A model generated the notes under the pieces. It did no database searches, was not told the origin of the DNA, and worked only from the letters and a program-made list of their open reading frames with translations. From Allolucifera butyrica (GTDB lineage: Bacteria > Bacillota > Negativicutes > Sporomusales > UPPP01): 64,000 bases of DNA. Shown piece after piece: positions 51,105-60,878 of this stretch (position 1 is the first letter of the stretch; each line of letters begins with the position of its first letter). The stretch lies in contig NZ_UPPP01000083.1 in NCBI RefSeq assembly GCF_900476375.1, positions 62,001 through 126,000 on the forward strand, read 5' to 3'. The translations under genes were made by a program, and so were the position numbers.

Positions 51105-53264
51105 TTATTTCTGAAAATAACGTGAATAGACCTGGTCTGAAGTCATAATAATCTCCCTGGCTTTGCTGCCTATGTTAGGACCCACAATTTTCATTTCTTC
51201 CATCGAATCGATGAGCCGGGCCGCCCGGGTATACCCAATGCGGAATTTGCGCTGCAGCATCGATGTGGATGCCTGCCCGGTCTCTAAAACCATGCGAACG
51301 GCTTCTTCCAATAACTCATCCGTATATTGGTCTTCCTGTTTAGCCGGGGAAGCAGCTTCCACACAATTGGTAACACCCTCCGCATATTGCGGTTCCGCTT
51401 GTTTCTTAATAAAGGTAATCAGTTCCTCAACCTCGCCGTCGGTAATAAAAGCGCCCTGCACGCGAACCGGTTTGGCCGCCCCCACCGGATAAAACAGCAT
51501 ATCTCCTTTGCCCAATAATTTTTCGGCTCCGGCCATATCCAAAATAGTTCTGGAATCAATCTGGGAAGAAACCGCAAAGGAGATGCGGGAAGGAATATTG
51601 GCCTTAATAATGCCCGTAATTACATCAACCGAAGGACGCTGCGTCGCCAGGACCAGGTGAATTCCCGCCGCCCTTGCTTTTTGGGCCAGGCGGCAAATGG
51701 CGTCTTCCACGTCAACCGGCGCTACCATCATTAAGTCGGCCAATTCATCAATAATAATTAGAATTAAAGGCAGCTGACTCTCCTCAGTCACCTCGTTATA
51801 ACGGGCGATATCGCGAACCCCGGAAGCGGCAAACAAAGCATAGCGCCGTTCCATTTCCTGGACTGCCCACCGTAATGCCGATGCCGCCTTTTGGGAATCC
51901 GTCACGACCGGCACCAGAAGGTGAGGTATCCCATTATAATTGGATAACTCAACCATTTTGGGATCTACCAGAATGAATTTAACCTCTTCCGGATGGGCCT
52001 TAAACAAAATACTGGTAATCAAAGTATTAACGCAAACACTTTTCCCCGAACCGGTTGACCCGGCAACAAGCAAATGCGGCATTTTCGCCAAATCAGCGAT
52101 AATTGTCTGTCCGGCAATATCCTTACCCAACGCCACGGTCAAACGGGAAGCCGCTTTTTGAAATTCATCGCTTTCCAGTACTTCCCGCAATGGAACACTG
52201 GCGACTTCCTTATTGGGCACCTCAATACCAATAGCGGCTTTACCGGGAATCGGCGCTTCGATCCGCACACCGGAAGCAGCCAACTTGAGAGCCAGATCAT
52301 CGGCCAGATTAACAATCCGGCTTACTTTAACCCCTGGAGCCGGTTCCAACTCATAACGGGTCACGGTTGGACCCTGGCAAGTATTAGTAACCCGGGCGCT
52401 AACATTAAAATTTTTGAGAGTTTCTTCCAGTAAGGCGGCATTTTCTATTACTTCTTTGTTCATTTTAGTGGAACGAACTTTGGTTTGTTTTTTTAGTAGG
52501 GATAAGGAAGGAATTACATAGGACGCCATAGGGGGAAAAGAAACTGTTTCCCCGGCATCGGCGCCGGCAGCTTCTCCGGTCCCCGGCTCATCAGCCGGCA
52601 AAATGTCCGCCGTTTTTTTGATTTTTTTAACGGTGAAAGATTTTTGCTCTTCTCTTTCCTGATTATAAATAGAAACAGACCGACTATCCTCTCTTCTTTC
52701 CTCGTGCACCTTTTCCAAGGTACAGGCCAGGGCATCGCGGGCATTGGTAAAACCATCGGCGGCACGCTCTTTGGCCGCCATCAACCCCGCCGACAAAGAC
52801 CAGCTTGTAGCCATTAAAAAGGCGCAAATCAACAACCCGGCCAAAACCACAAAGGCTCCATAAAAACCGAGAAACTTACGTAAAATAAACAATAGCATGC
52901 CGCCGGCCAAGCCGCCGCCAGGCATCAAATTCTCCGGCATGATTTCCTGACCGGACGCAAATTTGAAATGCTGGAATATTGCGAGAGAAACTAAATAAAA
53001 CAGGCATAAGCCCCAAAACTTTATGGAATAGGTTATCCCGCGGCGGATCCATATATACCGCCAGCCGATAATGACAACCAAAACCGGTATCACAAAGGAA
53101 CCAATCCCGAAAGAGTATTTTAAGACTTTGGCCGCCAGCAAACCGGCCGGTCCCGTATTTAAGCCAATAAGACTTATGATTCCTAACATTCCCACGGTGA
53201 CGAAAGCGATTCCCATTAATTCATATTTTAATTCCGGTGCCAAGTCTGACAGAATTTTTGGCAA
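51105..53264 (-). CDS. ftsK: DNA translocase FtsK/SpoIIIE
   Basis: Membrane-anchored DNA pump for chromosome segregation and, in spore formers, for packing the forespore. The 719 residues have four N-terminal helices (about 16-155), a charged linker, the alpha-beta motor with Walker [17 protein letters not shown] near 410 and Walker [16 protein letters not shown], and a C-terminal gamma winged helix ([20 protein letters not shown]). By synteny with tepA-ylzJ it is the spoIIIE position. Confidence 0.95.
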   Translation of the reverse strand: MPKILSDLAPELKYELMGIAFVTVGMLGIISLIGLNTGPAGLLAAKVLKYSFGIGSFVIPVLVVIIGWRYIWIRRGITYSIKFWGLCLFYLVSLAIFQHFKFASGQEIMPENLMPGGGLAGGMLLFILRKFLGFYGAFVVLAGLLICAFLMATSWSLSAGLMAAKERAADGFTNARDALACTLEKVHEERREDSRSVSIYNQEREEQKSFTVKKIKKTADILPADEPGTGEAAGADAGETVSFPPMASYVIPSLSLLKKQTKVRSTKMNKEVIENAALLEETLKNFNVSARVTNTCQGPTVTRYELEPAPGVKVSRIVNLADDLALKLAASGVRIEAPIPGKAAIGIEVPNKEVASVPLREVLESDEFQKAASRLTVALGKDIAGQTIIADLAKMPHLLVAGSTGSGKSVCVNTLITSILFKAHPEEVKFILVDPKMVELSNYNGIPHLLVPVVTDSQKAASALRWAVQEMERRYALFAASGVRDIARYNEVTEESQLPLILIIIDELADLMMVAPVDVEDAICRLAQKARAAGIHLVLATQRPSVDVITGIIKANIPSRISFAVSSQIDSRTILDMAGAEKLLGKGDMLFYPVGAAKPVRVQGAFITDGEVEELITFIKKQAEPQYAEGVTNCVEAASPAKQEDQYTDELLEEAVRMVLETGQASTSMLQRKFRIGYTRAARLIDSMEEMKIVGPNIGSKAREIIMTSDQVYSRYFQK

Positions 53265-53348
53265 GATACAACACCTCTAAAAATAAATTTTTCTACATAG
53301 CAGCCAAAAATCCTCTATTTACTTGGTCTTCCCTCCATATCCTGATAA

Positions 53349-53379
53349 AAAAGAAGAAAGCTCCCTAACCCGGGGAGCC
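53349..53379 (-). terminator. Terminator containing the ylzJ stop codon
   Basis: GGCTCCC / GGGAGC stem with the ylzJ TAG in its loop, followed by a T/C-rich minus-strand run. Confidence 0.8.
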
Positions 53380-53607
53380 TGATAAATCTGCATAAGCCGG
53401 ACGATAGGTCAGCAGAGCGCCCGGCTGAAACTCGGGGCGCAAATAATTTTGCGGATCACTCGTTACAATCCGGACAATCCGATACTGAGCTGCTGAAATT
53501 TTCTCAACAACGGCCTTTACGCCGGCATATTCAATTTCTTCATAGGCGGGAGATTTGTCGATGCCGTCCAGCACCATTTCCAACGGCAATATAGTCCATA
53601 AAATCAT
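53365..53607 (-). CDS. ylzJ: YlzJ-like protein
   Basis: An 80-residue protein of the YlzJ family, function unknown. ILWTILPLEMVLDG at the start and GALLTYRPAYADL at the end are typical. Start codon overlaps the tepA stop; same position as in Bacillus, between tepA and spoIIIE. Confidence 0.92.
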   Translation of the reverse strand: MILWTILPLEMVLDGIDKSPAYEEIEYAGVKAVVEKISAAQYRIVRIVTSDPQNYLRPEFQPGALLTYRPAYADLSGSPG

Positions 53608-54389
53608 TATTGTTTCAACCCCTTGGTCTCTTTCCGGGCGTTAATCAATTCCTGTAATTTATCCAATGCCTGGGCAACACCTCCCACTTCGTCAATCAGA
53701 CCGGACCGGACGGCGTCCTTGCCAACCAGGGAAGTCCCTATATCGCGCGAAAGTTCGCCAGTCTTAAATAATAGTTCCTTCCATTTTTTTTCACTTATAC
53801 TGGAGCGATTGACAACAAACTTATTTACCCGCTCCTGCATTTTTTCCAGGTAATCGAAGGAACTTGGCGCCCCAATTACCAATCCGGTTAAGCGAATCGG
53901 GTGAATGGTCATACTGGCGCTTTCTACGATATAGGAATGGGTTGCCGATACTGCGATGGGGACCCCGATACTATGACCCCCGCCCAAAACAATGGATACA
54001 GAAGGTTTCGACATGCTCGCAACCATTTCCGCGATTGCCAAACCGGCCTCCACATCGCCGCCTACCGTATTTAGCAACAAAAGCAGTCCTTCAATCTCCG
54101 GATTTTGCTCAATCGCTACTAATTGCGGCATAATATGCTCATACTTCGTTGTTTTATTTTGCGGCGGCAGCACCATATGCCCCTCAATTTGACCGATAAT
54201 GGTCATTACGTGAACATTGGTTTTTGCCGTAGGCACTTCCGGTGTTCCCATTTCCTGAATATTTTCGGCCGGAGAATTGCGCTTAGCCTGCCTTGTCTTC
54301 TTATTAGGAGCCGCAGGTGGAACAGGTAAGTCAGGATGTTCCGGGTTGACTCCCGGTGGAGCAACTACAGGATTGTCATTTTCTAGCAT
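53607..54389 (-). CDS. tepA: ClpP-like translocation-enhancing protein TepA
   Basis: A 260-residue ClpP-fold serine protease. The Ser lies in [14 protein letters not shown] (about 140-150) and the following HPIRLTG carries the candidate His. The N-terminal 60 residues are Pro/charged-rich and longer than the core. In Bacillus it aids protein export and spore protein degradation. It follows rnjB. Confidence 0.92.
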   Translation of the reverse strand: MLENDNPVVAPPGVNPEHPDLPVPPAAPNKKTRQAKRNSPAENIQEMGTPEVPTAKTNVHVMTIIGQIEGHMVLPPQNKTTKYEHIMPQLVAIEQNPEIEGLLLLLNTVGGDVEAGLAIAEMVASMSKPSVSIVLGGGHSIGVPIAVSATHSYIVESASMTIHPIRLTGLVIGAPSSFDYLEKMQERVNKFVVNRSSISEKKWKELLFKTGELSRDIGTSLVGKDAVRSGLIDEVGGVAQALDKLQELINARKETKGLKQ

Positions 54390-54477
54390 AGTATCCCTCC
54401 GTCACTGTAATTCTCATTTAGTATTAACCATAAACCGAAATTCATACCCAACGAGTTATTGCATCAGCTAAACACAA

Positions 54478-54536
54478 GAAAGACCGCTACGCGTCTTTCG
54501 GCTCAGGGCTCAGGGAAACCATCGGAAAATCATTAC
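54478..54536 (+). repeat. Composite repeat, partial copy at 54.5 kb
   Basis: GAAAGACCGC-tac-GCGTCTTTC hairpin, then GGCTCAGGGCTCAGGG and a CCATCGGAAAATCATT block. The block recurs with one change at 14678. On the minus strand the hairpin is followed by TTTC and TTGTG. Confidence 0.8.
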
Positions 54537-54544
54537 TTTATATA

Positions 54545-54580
54545 GTAAAAAACTCCGGATTGAGCTTTTCAATCCGGAGA
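54545..54580 (-). terminator. rnjB terminator
   Basis: CTCCGGATTGA / TCAATCCGGAG perfect 11-bp stem with a 5-base loop and six T on the minus strand. Confidence 0.95.
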
Positions 54581-54598
54581 AGAAACTTTGCGCGCCTA

Positions 54599-56263
54599 TT
54601 AAACTTCCATTATAATGGGCAAAATCATCGGACGACGGCGGGTTTTTTCGTATAAATATTTTCCCAGTGTATCCCGGACATTGCTTTTGATAACGGCCCA
54701 CTCCGTAATACTGTTCAACTCACACTTTTCCAAAGCCTGCTTTACCTTTTCCCTGGCTTCTTCCATTAGTTGTTCCGATTCGCGTACATATACAAAACCG
54801 CGGGATACAATATCAGGACCTGCTATCACTGCACTGCGCTGTTTATCCATTGTTACAACTACAATGAGGATTCCATCCTGGGCAAGCTGCCGCCGGTCCC
54901 GCAATACAATGTTACCGACATCCCCGACACCCAACCCGTCAACCAGAACATTTCCGGCGGTAACTTTGCCGTTTATGGCACCCTGGGCCGGTGAAAATTC
55001 AAGTACCTGGCCGTTTTCCGCCACAAATATATTTTCTTTCGGCATGCCTAACTCCTGGGCCAGTTTTGCATGCTTTTTCAAATGGCGGTATTCACCGTGA
55101 ACAGGGATAAAAAACTTAGGCCGGATCAAATTATGGATCAGTTTCAATTCTTCCTGGCTGGCGTGGCCGGAAGCATGAATTCCCGACGTTGCCTCATAAA
55201 TAACATCCGCCCCTTGGCGAAAAAGATAATCAACCGTCCGGGACACCATTTTTTCGTTGCCGGGAATGGGGGTCGCCGAAATAATTACCGTATCCCCCGG
55301 TAGGATTTCAATTTTTTTATGATCGGACATTGCCATCCTGGTTAACGCCGCCATGGGTTCCCCCTGACTGCCCGTTGTTAAAATAACAATTTCAGCAGCA
55401 GGATAATTCGGAATTTCATCAATGTCGATCAAGGTTCCTTCCGGTACGGTCAAATAACCCAATTCCAACGCAATAGTAACCACATTTATCATACTGCGTC
55501 CCAGTATCGCCACTTTCCGTTTGTATTTAACGGCCATGTCGATGGCTTGCTGAATCCGGTGTATATTAGAGGAAAAAGTAGCAATAATAATCCGTTCCCG
55601 GGCATGCCGGAAGGCCTCATCAAACGCTAATCCCACCGATTTCTCACTCTGGGTATAACCGGGCCGTTCGGCATTCGTACTGTCCGCCAGTAAAACCAGG
55701 ACTCCCTTGGTTCCCAATTCGGCAAAGGCATAGAAGTCAGTCACCTTTCCATCGATTGGTGTTTGGTCCAGTTTGAAATCGCCCGTATGAACAATCGTCC
55801 CAACCGGTGTCCTCACCGATATGGCTACCGCATCGGCGATACTATGGCTGACGCGAATAAAACCAACCTTGAAACAGCCAACCTGGATTTGATCCCCGGG
55901 CTTAACCGCCACCAAATTGGTGGCCGGTACATTATTTTCCTTTAGCCGTCCTGCAAGGATTCCCAGGGTAAGCCTTGTACCATAAACAGGTACATCTAAT
56001 TGTTTTAGTACATAGGGCAAAGCACCAATATGGTCTTCATGCCCATGGGTCAGAACAATCGCCTTAACTGAATCGCGATTTTCCAACAAATAAGTAATAT
56101 CCGGAATCACTAAGTCAATGCCCAGCATGTCATCTTCCGGAAACATGAGTCCGGCATCAATAACAATCATCTCGTCGCCATAACGGATGACTGTCATATT
56201 CTTCCCAATTTCCCCCAAACCGCCCAGGGGAATAATTTGAACTTTTTGTGGTAATTTTGCCAA
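54599..56263 (-). CDS. rnjB: Ribonuclease J
   Basis: Metallo-beta-lactamase ribonuclease for mRNA decay and rRNA maturation. The 554 residues show LGGLGEIGKNMTVI at the start, the zinc motif LTHGHEDHIGALPY near residue 72, HTGDFKLDQTPIDG, and the beta-CASP/C-terminal region SGHASQEELKLIHNLIRPKFFIPVHGEYRHLKKHA. Position between dapA and tepA equals B. subtilis rnjB; RnjA versus RnjB cannot be told from sequence alone. Confidence 0.93.
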   Translation of the reverse strand: MAKLPQKVQIIPLGGLGEIGKNMTVIRYGDEMIVIDAGLMFPEDDMLGIDLVIPDITYLLENRDSVKAIVLTHGHEDHIGALPYVLKQLDVPVYGTRLTLGILAGRLKENNVPATNLVAVKPGDQIQVGCFKVGFIRVSHSIADAVAISVRTPVGTIVHTGDFKLDQTPIDGKVTDFYAFAELGTKGVLVLLADSTNAERPGYTQSEKSVGLAFDEAFRHARERIIIATFSSNIHRIQQAIDMAVKYKRKVAILGRSMINVVTIALELGYLTVPEGTLIDIDEIPNYPAAEIVILTTGSQGEPMAALTRMAMSDHKKIEILPGDTVIISATPIPGNEKMVSRTVDYLFRQGADVIYEATSGIHASGHASQEELKLIHNLIRPKFFIPVHGEYRHLKKHAKLAQELGMPKENIFVAENGQVLEFSPAQGAINGKVTAGNVLVDGLGVGDVGNIVLRDRRQLAQDGILIVVVTMDKQRSAVIAGPDIVSRGFVYVRESEQLMEEAREKVKQALEKCELNSITEWAVIKSNVRDTLGKYLYEKTRRRPMILPIIMEV

Positions 56264-56372
56264 AAACCACTACACCTCCATTGTTTGTTATAAGCAATAC
56301 TAAACTAAGCATTTCGTCCCTTGTAGTTGCCGCTCATTACCCACTAGGAAAAATGTCCGTTCCGTTCACTTG

Positions 56373-56397
56373 CTTCTAATTATATCGTAATTAGAAG
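56373..56397. promoter_or_regulatory. Inverted repeat upstream of rnjB
   Basis: CTTCTAATTA (56373-56382) and TAATTAGAAG (56388-56397) with a 5-base centre, about 110 bases before the rnjB start. An operator or RNA hairpin is possible; nothing distinguishes them. Confidence 0.5.
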
Positions 56398-56457
56398 TTT
56401 ACAACAAGTGGCAAATGGCCTGTGCGTTTATTATATGCAAAAGCCGGTTATAAATGT

Positions 56458-56487
56458 AAAAGACCCATCCTCGCGGGATGAGTCTTA
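56458..56487 (-). terminator. dapA terminator
   Basis: AAGACCCATCC / GGGATGAGTCTT stem with a 4-base loop and TTTT at its minus-strand 3' side, directly after dapA. Confidence 0.88.
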
Positions 56488-56505
56488 AAACAGCTAACAA
56501 ATTGC

Positions 56506-57387
56506 TTATAAGGCGCCCACCTGGAGCATAGCCTGCTTAATCAATTCCAGTTCGGCGGACTGCGGCGCCACCAGCGGTAACCGCAAGGGGCCGGCGTCAA
56601 GGCCGAGTAAATTAACCGCCGTTTTTACCGGAATCGGATTCGTTGTGACAAACATCGCTTTAAAAAATGGCAATAATTCTAAGTGAAGGGCCTGTGCCTT
56701 TGCTAAATTACCGGCAAAAAAGGCGGTAACCATTTCTTGCATCTGCCTGCCGACAATATGAGCTGCTACACTAATGATTCCCGTCCCGCCAATGCCTAAA
56801 ACCGGCAGCGCGAGACTGTCGTCACCGCTGTAAACGAGAAAATCCTGCGGCGTTGTACGGATAATCTCGGCTACTTGTTCTAAATTGCCGCTCGATTCTT
56901 TCACGGCAACAATATTGGGGATCTCAGCCAGTCTGGCAATAGTGGACGGTAAAATATTAGAAGCGGTACGGCCTGGCACGTTATAGACAATTAAGGGTAA
57001 ATCCGTACTCGCCGCGATTGCTTTAAAATGTTGATAGAAACCCTCCTGGGGCGGTTTATTATAATAAGGCCCGACCAGCATGGCACCGTGAACGCCAATT
57101 TTTGCCGCCTCCTGCGTTGCCTCAATCGAAGCATGGGTATCGTTGCTGCCTGTGCCGGCAATTATTGTTGCTTTATCGCCGACAGCATCAAGAATTGTGG
57201 CAAAAAGCTGATTCTTTTCCGTTCTATTTAATGTAGCCGACTCCCCCGTACTTCCCGCCACAACCAATCCGTCCGATCCATGCGCTACCAGATACCGGGC
57301 CAATTGGGCGGCGGCTTCATAATTTACACTGTAGTCATCATGAAATGGAGTAACCATGGCCGTAAGTACTCGACCAAACTGCTTCAT
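56506..57387 (-). CDS. dapA: 4-hydroxy-tetrahydrodipicolinate synthase
   Basis: Condenses pyruvate with aspartate semialdehyde, first step of the lysine branch. The 293 residues include the motifs AGSTGESATLN near 43, VYNVPGRTASNI near 133 and VAVKESSGN near 158 with the Schiff-base Lys. Fourth gene of the riboswitch-led dapB-asd-dapG-dapA operon. Confidence 0.97.
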   Translation of the reverse strand: MKQFGRVLTAMVTPFHDDYSVNYEAAAQLARYLVAHGSDGLVVAGSTGESATLNRTEKNQLFATILDAVGDKATIIAGTGSNDTHASIEATQEAAKIGVHGAMLVGPYYNKPPQEGFYQHFKAIAASTDLPLIVYNVPGRTASNILPSTIARLAEIPNIVAVKESSGNLEQVAEIIRTTPQDFLVYSGDDSLALPVLGIGGTGIISVAAHIVGRQMQEMVTAFFAGNLAKAQALHLELLPFFKAMFVTTNPIPVKTAVNLLGLDAGPLRLPLVAPQSAELELIKQAMLQVGAL

Positions 57388-57407
57388 TCTTACCCCTCCT
57401 CAGTAAT

Positions 57408-58628
57408 CTAACTATCCAAACCAAATTTAGCGTGTAATGCCGTTACGGCATCCTCAACATCTTCTTTATGGATTAATACGGAAATCGATGTATGGGAATC
57501 GACGGTTTGCAAAATCGTAATATTATTAGCGGACAAAGCCTCCACGAAGGTTGCCATAACACCCGGAACTTCCCGCATTCCGCCGCCAACGACTGATACC
57601 TTGGCGCAATTGTACAAAATCCCGGCCTTATAGCCTAAGTCCTGAATTCTGGTGCCGGCTTTTTCAGCAATTTCTTCACTTACAGTAAACATGATCTGAC
57701 CGGGATGAACATTAATCAAATCAACACTGATACCGGCATCCGCCATAGCCCGGAATACTTTCGAACTGGCATTATAGGACTGGTCGGTAACGATCTCTAT
57801 TTTGATCTGGGCCAGGCCGTTTACATAAGTCACACCGGTTGCCACCCGGTCGGCAACCGCATTGCCTCGGGTATCTTCTTTGGCAATGTTTGTTATTAAA
57901 GTTCCGGGAGTATCGGAAAAAGTTGATTTTACAACCAGGGGAATATTTTTTTGCATAGCAATTTCCACGGCCCGCGGATGAATCACTTTGGCGCCTTGAT
58001 GTGCCAGTTGACACACTTCACCGTAGCTGATACAATCCAAAATTTTAGCATTATTCACAATGCGCGGATCGGCTGTCATGATTCCGTCCACATCCGTGTA
58101 TATCTCCACCAGCTCGGCGTTTAAAGCGGCCCCCAGGGCAGAAGCCGTAGTATCGCTCCCCCCCCTGCCCAGGGTTGTGAATTCCCCGTCGGCAGTCATG
58201 CCCTGAAAACCGCAGACAATCGGAACTTTCCTCATCTTTAAAAGAGTGATTAACCGGGTAGGATCAACTTTTAAAATTCTGGCGCTGGTAAAATTATCAT
58301 CCGTAATGATACCTGCCTGACCACCCGTTAACATGACTGCTTCCAAACCGGCATTCTGCAAAGTTGCCGTCATAACCACCGCTGAGATAATTTCGCCGCA
58401 ATACATAATTTGATCCAATTCACGGACGGCAATATTCTTATATACTGATTTTGTCAAACCGAGCAGAGTATCGGTTGCATACGGCTCGCCCTTGCGCCCC
58501 ATGGCCGAAACCACAACCACAGGATAAAATCCCTGTTCCCGTGCTTTTTCGATTTTGCCAAGTACCATGGCCCGCTTTTCCGGTGAAGCGACCGATGTTC
58601 CCCCGAACTTTTGTACAATTATCCGCAT
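57408..58628 (-). CDS. dapG: Aspartate kinase
   Basis: Phosphorylates aspartate. The 406 residues start with VQKFGGTSVASPE and have GRGGSDTTASALGAALNAE and EIYTDVDGIMTADPRIV in the kinase domain and two C-terminal ACT regulatory domains (VVGGGMREVPGVMATFVEALSANNI). Location in the dap operon makes a DAP- or lysine-controlled isoenzyme likely. Confidence 0.95.
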   Translation of the reverse strand: MRIIVQKFGGTSVASPEKRAMVLGKIEKAREQGFYPVVVVSAMGRKGEPYATDTLLGLTKSVYKNIAVRELDQIMYCGEIISAVVMTATLQNAGLEAVMLTGGQAGIITDDNFTSARILKVDPTRLITLLKMRKVPIVCGFQGMTADGEFTTLGRGGSDTTASALGAALNAELVEIYTDVDGIMTADPRIVNNAKILDCISYGEVCQLAHQGAKVIHPRAVEIAMQKNIPLVVKSTFSDTPGTLITNIAKEDTRGNAVADRVATGVTYVNGLAQIKIEIVTDQSYNASSKVFRAMADAGISVDLINVHPGQIMFTVSEEIAEKAGTRIQDLGYKAGILYNCAKVSVVGGGMREVPGVMATFVEALSANNITILQTVDSHTSISVLIHKEDVEDAVTALHAKFGLDS

Positions 58629-58639
58629 TCAACTACACC

Positions 58640-59671
58640 TCAAATTAAATTCTGGTCAATCATATGCTCGGCTATTTGCAAAGCATTCAAAGCCGCTCCT
58701 TTGCGAATCTGATCACCCACAACCCATAGATTTAAGCCATATTTGACTGTATGGTCCGGACGGATTCGTCCCACAAACACCTCATTCCGGTCCGAAGCAG
58801 TCAACGGCATAGGATAAAGCATTTCCGCCGGATCATCCTGAACAATCACCCCGGGGAAAGCAGCCAGTATTTCTTTCGTTTCTTCTATCGACAAGGGCCG
58901 TTTCATTTCAATATTAACGGATTCCGAATGACTCCGGTATACCGGCACCCGTACTGTAGTAGCCGTAATACCGATACTTGGATCATTCAGTATTTTGTGG
59001 GTCTCGTGAACCATTTTCATTTCTTCTTTCGTATAATTCTCCGCCACAAATACATCAATCTGCGGCAAAAGATTAAACGCAATCTGGTAATGTTTGGACA
59101 GACTGGCTCCCGGCAGGATAGTAGCCTTCACTTCCTGCTCTGCCATGACGGCTCTGGTTTGATCGGTGAGTTCATCAATCGCTTCTTTGCCGGCGCCGGA
59201 CACGGCCTGATAGGTGGAAACCACAATCCGCTTAATGCCGGCTTTATCATAAATCGGTTTAAGGGCCATCACCATGATGATGGTCGAACAGTTCGGATTG
59301 GCGATAATTCCCTTATGTTTTTTTAATGCTTCCGGATTTACTTCCGGTACCACCAGGGGAACGTCCGGGTCCATCCGGAAAGCGCTGGAATTATCAATCA
59401 CTACGGCGCCCCGTTTTACCGCCTCCGGGGCAAAAATCTTGCTGGCCGCCCCACCGGCAAATAAAGCAATTTGTACATCTTTAAACGAATCCGGTGCAGC
59501 TTGCTCGACGGTATACGTTTTTCCCCTGAAATCAATCTGTTTTCCGGCCGACCGTTCCGAAGCAAGCAGTTTCAGTTCATTATAGGGAAAATTGCGTTCG
59601 GCAATCAATTTAAGAAATTCCTGCCCTACAGCCCCGGTAGCGCCCAGTATGGCCACATTAAATTTTTTCAT
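58640..59671 (-). CDS. asd: Aspartate-semialdehyde dehydrogenase
   Basis: Reduces aspartyl phosphate. The 343 residues have the NADP motif VAILGATGAVGQEFL (residues 5-19), the active-site NPNCSTIIMVMAL near 128 and SGAGKEAIDEL near 163. ATG 59671 with AGGGGA upstream is preferred to 59680. Confidence 0.96.
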   Translation of the reverse strand: MKKFNVAILGATGAVGQEFLKLIAERNFPYNELKLLASERSAGKQIDFRGKTYTVEQAAPDSFKDVQIALFAGGAASKIFAPEAVKRGAVVIDNSSAFRMDPDVPLVVPEVNPEALKKHKGIIANPNCSTIIMVMALKPIYDKAGIKRIVVSTYQAVSGAGKEAIDELTDQTRAVMAEQEVKATILPGASLSKHYQIAFNLLPQIDVFVAENYTKEEMKMVHETHKILNDPSIGITATTVRVPVYRSHSESVNIEMKRPLSIEETKEILAAFPGVIVQDDPAEMLYPMPLTASDRNEVFVGRIRPDHTVKYGLNLWVVGDQIRKGAALNALQIAEHMIDQNLI

Positions 59672-59688
59672 TCTCATCATCCCCTAAA

Positions 59689-60492
59689 CTATTCCATTAT
59701 ATGTTCCAGCCCGCATATAAGGCCATCGACCGTTAACACTTTCTTACACGCCAAAATAACTCCCGGCATGAAGGATTCACGGGAAATCGAATCGTGCCGG
59801 ATAGTTAAAGTCTGCCCCAAGCCGCCAAAAATTACTTCCTGATGGGCAACATATCCCGGCAGACGCACACTATGCAACCGAATACCGGCTAATTCCGCCC
59901 CTCGGGCTCCCATTAATTTTTCCGTCTCATCCGGATGGCCCTGCCGCAATACTCCGCGCTGTGCGGCGATTAATTCCGCCGTACGCAGCGCCGTACCTGA
60001 AGGAGCATCCAGTTTCTGGTCATGGTGCAGTTCAATGATCTCAACCTGCGGCAAATATTTCGCCGCCTCTTGCGACAACTTCATCATCAGAACCGCTCCG
60101 ACCGAAAAGTTGGGCGATATAATTGCATTCACCTTAGTTTGTAAGCACAATTCCCTGATTTCACTTATATTATTCTCCGTCAAGCCAGTTGTTCCTACTA
60201 CCGGACAAACGCCATTTTTTATTGCCAGCCGGATATTATTTAAAACGGAAACAGGATTGGTAAAATCGACCATCACTTGCGGTTTCGTCTCATTAATTAC
60301 GGTTTGAAGATCATTACCGACAGGAATGCCGGTCTTCGCCACACCAATCAAATCACCAACATCGTCAAAGTTTGATTTGACGTCAACTGCTCCTACTAAG
60401 CTCAATTGTTCATCGCGATACACGGCTTTTATAACTTCCCGTCCCATTTTCCCGTATGCACCGCAGACCATAACCCTAATCAAATTATTCAC
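59689..60492 (-). CDS. dapB: 4-hydroxy-tetrahydrodipicolinate reductase
   Basis: Reduces the dapA product. The 267 residues show the NAD(P) motif VCGAYGKMGREV (about 9-20), SPNFSVGAVLMMKL near 125 and the catalytic/substrate motif ELHHDQKLDAPSGTA near 155. First gene after the lysine riboswitch. Confidence 0.96.
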   Translation of the reverse strand: MNNLIRVMVCGAYGKMGREVIKAVYRDEQLSLVGAVDVKSNFDDVGDLIGVAKTGIPVGNDLQTVINETKPQVMVDFTNPVSVLNNIRLAIKNGVCPVVGTTGLTENNISEIRELCLQTKVNAIISPNFSVGAVLMMKLSQEAAKYLPQVEIIELHHDQKLDAPSGTALRTAELIAAQRGVLRQGHPDETEKLMGARGAELAGIRLHSVRLPGYVAHQEVIFGGLGQTLTIRHDSISRESFMPGVILACKKVLTVDGLICGLEHIME

Positions 60493-60507
60493 TCCTTAAA
60501 TAAAATA

Positions 60508-60540
60508 AAATAACCGGTGAGGCAAATCTCACCGGTTGTC
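60508..60540 (-). terminator. Riboswitch terminator before dapB
   Basis: AACCGGTGAG / CTCACCGGTT stem with a 6-base loop, followed by ATTTTATTTTATTT on the minus strand. One arm is shared with a GGTTGTC/GACAACC antiterminator (60534-60556). Confidence 0.93.
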
Positions 60541-60776
60541 ACTCTTACAGACAACCCTGAACCACAACGAAAGAAAAGCAAAATTACCTGCTTTCTCCGC
60601 TATAGATGAGATAGCGCTCCACCAAAAATATTGGTGACAGTCTTAAGCCTATTCGACTTAAAACCAGTGCCAAGAATCCGGTAATTCTTCGCACTTCGGC
60701 GGTCAACCCTTTTCTTTCAGTTCATCAATACCACTCTCCCTGAAAGTACTTCTGTTGCCCGCACCTCTACTCCACC
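60534..60776 (-). promoter_or_regulatory. Lysine riboswitch (L box) of the dapB operon
   Basis: Minus-strand leader contains the lysine aptamer marks AGAGGTGCGGGCAAC (near 60755-60769), GCCGAAG (near 60700), and ACTGTCACC..GGTGGAGCGCTATCTC (60606-60642). The GGTTGTC/GACAACC antiterminator at 60534-60556 overlaps the terminator arm. Lysine binding should favour termination and shut off dapB, asd, dapG and dapA. Confidence 0.9.
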
Positions 60777-60811
60777 CTGTGCAGGATGATTTCTATTCAT
60801 TTTACGTTTAT

Positions 60812-60839
60812 TGTATAATATTGGTTCCATGACTGTCAA
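60812..60839 (-). promoter_or_regulatory. Sigma-A promoter of the lysine riboswitch transcript
   Basis: Minus-strand TTGACA (60834-60839) with a 16-base spacer to TATACA (60812-60817), about 40 bases before the aptamer. Confidence 0.75.
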
Positions 60840-60847
60840 ATAATTTT

Positions 60848-60878
60848 TATAAAAAAAACCGGGGATACATCCCCGGTC
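60848..60878 (-). terminator. Terminator of the stress-protein-like gene
   Basis: ACCGGGG / CCCCGGT stem with a 6-base loop and a run of eight T on the minus strand. It lies just before the dapB-operon promoter. Confidence 0.92.

Noticed and set aside
58751..59326. 191-codon plus-strand ORF opposite asd
   Set aside because: Antisense shadow of a complete aspartate-semialdehyde dehydrogenase; His/Phe/Arg-rich translation unlike a protein.
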